Positions 13,342-14,604 of a DNA stretch of 14,604 nucleotides are shown one piece after another. A program made the position numbers and the translations under genes. The DNA lies in assembly GCA_944363005.1 (NCBI GenBank), contig CALVTV010000271.1:1-14604 (forward strand), written 5' to 3'. Position 1 is the first letter of the stretch. The number at the start of each line of letters is the position of its first letter. Under the pieces are notes generated by a model. The model made no database searches. It saw only the letters and a list, made by a program, of their open reading frames with translations, and was not told the DNA's origin. The stretch comes from an uncultured Clostridia bacterium. GTDB taxonomy: Bacteria; Bacillota; Clostridia; Christensenellales; Aristaeellaceae.

Positions 13342-14604
13342 TTATACCTCGTCCTCCGCCGCTTCCTGCGCCTGTTCCTGCGCCACGGCCTCGCGCTGGG
13401 TGTCCTCGTCCATCAGCGCCGCGCGCGCATCCTCCGCGTTGATCTCGCAGAGCATCTCCCGCGTAATCTCCCCCTGCGTCGAGGCCAGACGGTTCGCCTG
13501 CGCCTGCACGAGCTTTTCAAGCGTGTTGCGCATGCCGCGCGCATTGCCGAAATCCAGCCGTTCGGAGAGCGACATCGCCCTGAGCATGCCGCGAACCACC
13601 TCGTCCGCCCCCTCGCTGACGGTGTAACCCTGGCGGTCGGCGTTCATATGCAGGATGTCCATGAGTTCCTCGTCGGTGTAATCCGCGAAGTCAATATACT
13701 TATTGAAGCGCGAAATCAGGCCGGGATTGCTCGTCAGGAAGTCGTGCATCTCGTCCGTATAGCCCGCAACGATCACCACCAGATCCTCGCGGTGATCCTC
13801 CATGAGCTTGACGAGCGTGTCGATCGCCTCGTGACCGAAGTCGTTTTCCATGCCCTTGCGCGCCAGCGCATACGCCTCGTCGATGAAGAGGATGCCGCCC
13901 AGCGCACTGTTGACCACCTCCGTCACCTTCCCGGCGGTCTGGCCCACATAGCCCGCAACCAGGCCGCTTCGGTCCGTCTCTACAAACTGCCCCTTGCTCA
14001 AAAAGCCCAGCTGCTTGTAAATCTTGGCAATCAGGCGCGCAACGGTCGTCTTGCCCGTGCCGGGGTTGCCGGTAAAGACCATGTGGAAGCTCATATCCAT
14101 GACCTTCAGGCCGTGGCTTTCGCGCATTTTGCGCACCTTGATCAGGTTAATCAGCGAGTTCACCTCGCGCTTGACACCGTCAAGGCCGATGAGGCCGTTG
14201 AGTTCCTCCATCAGCGCGTCCAGCGACTTCTCCGGTTCCGGCTGCTCCTTGGCCGCCGCGGCCTGTTTTTCCGGCTCGTCGCGCATGGCCGTCTGCGTGC
14301 CCGCATGGCGGCTGGCCGCACGGGTCATCAGGAACGTCCGCAGCCCCCCGGCATACCCCGTGATGAAGCTCAGCTCCCGGCCCGAGAGATCGCCATCGAC
14401 CTCCGCTGCCGCATACAGCAGCTTCGAAACGCCGTCCACGAACTGCTGCGCGCTTTGCGTGCCGTCCTTGTCGTCCATGGCGACGCAGCAGCGCAAGAGC
14501 AGCGGCGTTCCCTCCGCAAAGGAGCGGTTTTTGTGGCCGATGTTCAGCGCCGTCTCGCTCCCGGCCTTCCCGATGCTCAGCACGTCCCGGCCGGGGATTT
14601 CCGC
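13342..14604 (-). CDS. AAA+ ATPase of the CbbX/SpoVK type, 5' end outside the window
   Basis: The frame is open to the right edge, giving 420 visible residues. A GTG at 14583 has no ribosome binding site, so the true start probably lies beyond the window. The visible N-terminal part (about 45-95) includes FVDGVSKLLYAAAEVDGDLS, suggestive of a TerB-like helical domain. An Ala/Glu/Pro-rich linker follows, then an AAA+ module: IGLDGVKREV, Walker A GNPGTGKTT (179-187), Walker B ILFIDEAYAL (238-247), the Arg-finger segment NPGLISRF (about 293-300) and sensor-2 GNARGMRN (about 353-360). The order and spacing match the CbbX/SpoVK/EccA group of hexameric remodelling ATPases. Clients are unknown. The C-terminus is acidic and Gln-rich. 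It is upstream of and coupled to the ABC-F gene. Confidence 0.88.
   Translation of the reverse strand, partial: AEIPGRDVLSIGKAGSETALNIGHKNRSFAEGTPLLLRCCVAMDDKDGTQSAQQFVDGVSKLLYAAAEVDGDLSGRELSFITGYAGGLRTFLMTRAASRHAGTQTAMRDEPEKQAAAAKEQPEPEKSLDALMEELNGLIGLDGVKREVNSLINLIKVRKMRESHGLKVMDMSFHMVFTGNPGTGKTTVARLIAKIYKQLGFLSKGQFVETDRSGLVAGYVGQTAGKVTEVVNSALGGILFIDEAYALARKGMENDFGHEAIDTLVKLMEDHREDLVVIVAGYTDEMHDFLTSNPGLISRFNKYIDFADYTDEELMDILHMNADRQGYTVSEGADEVVRGMLRAMSLSERLDFGNARGMRNTLEKLVQAQANRLASTQGEITREMLCEINAEDARAALMDEDTQREAVAQEQAQEAAEDEV

Overview
The window looks like a chromosomal stretch of a GC-rich member of the Clostridia (Firmicutes). Support comes from the nadD/yqeK/rsfS cluster, a SpoIID/LytB-type secreted protein, strong AGGAGG-type ribosome binding sites, a NusG-domain-II plus Gx-transporter pair, a SpoVK/CbbX-like AAA+ ATPase and a 6S RNA. 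The lineage beyond 'GC-rich clostridium' is inference. I see no transposon, phage, CRISPR array, tRNA or rRNA.

Layout. (1) 1-265: a few codons of a possible plus-strand gene end at the left edge, then a non-coding gap with a bidirectional terminator. (2) 266-2999, minus strand: an operon with one clear promoter (TATAAT with extended TG) reading a fused nadD-yqeK gene, rsfS, a NusG-domain-II membrane-anchored protein and a Gx-family membrane protein. Gaps are 12-14 bp, and the last start sits about 24 bp past the preceding stop. (3) 3101-3922, plus strand: a four-helix membrane protein with a decayed Mrr-like nuclease fold, divergent from nadD. It ends tail-to-tail, 2 bp from trmN6 (3925-4665, minus). 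(4) 4753-7806, minus: a large secreted SpoIID-domain protein with seven C-terminal SH3 repeats. Its terminator loop carries the -35 element of the trmN6 promoter. (5) 7807-8035: a divergent promoter region with a perfect 10-bp inverted repeat. (6) 8036-9109, plus: ApbE flavin transferase with a strong terminator. (7) 9222-9515, minus: a 6S RNA gene with a perfect consensus promoter and its own terminator. (8) 9523-14604, minus: a putative operon of an AAA+ ATPase (cut by the window edge), a Uup-like ABC-F ATPase, a secreted alpha/beta hydrolase and a lipoprotein, reading towards the 6S gene.

How the parts fit. NadD makes NAD precursor dinucleotide, YqeK clears Ap4A and RsfS silences ribosomes in starvation, so the first operon joins nucleotide stress and translation control. 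Its last two genes and the nearby apbE are the types of protein found together in flavin-based extracellular electron-transfer loci. Here they are split over two transcription units, and no FMN-acceptor protein is visible. The SpoIID-SH3 protein, hydrolase and lipoprotein act outside the membrane. The 6S RNA, RsfS and ABC-F proteins are all translation or transcription throttles, but their closeness may be chance.

The strongest non-coding find is the 6S RNA. Both strands of its closing stem can be read directly and match the enterobacterial 6S closing-stem motif. I did not find convincing evidence of a wholly new biological system. The best candidates for novelty are the nuclease-fold membrane pseudoenzyme, the NadD-YqeK fusion and the promoter-in-terminator arrangement.
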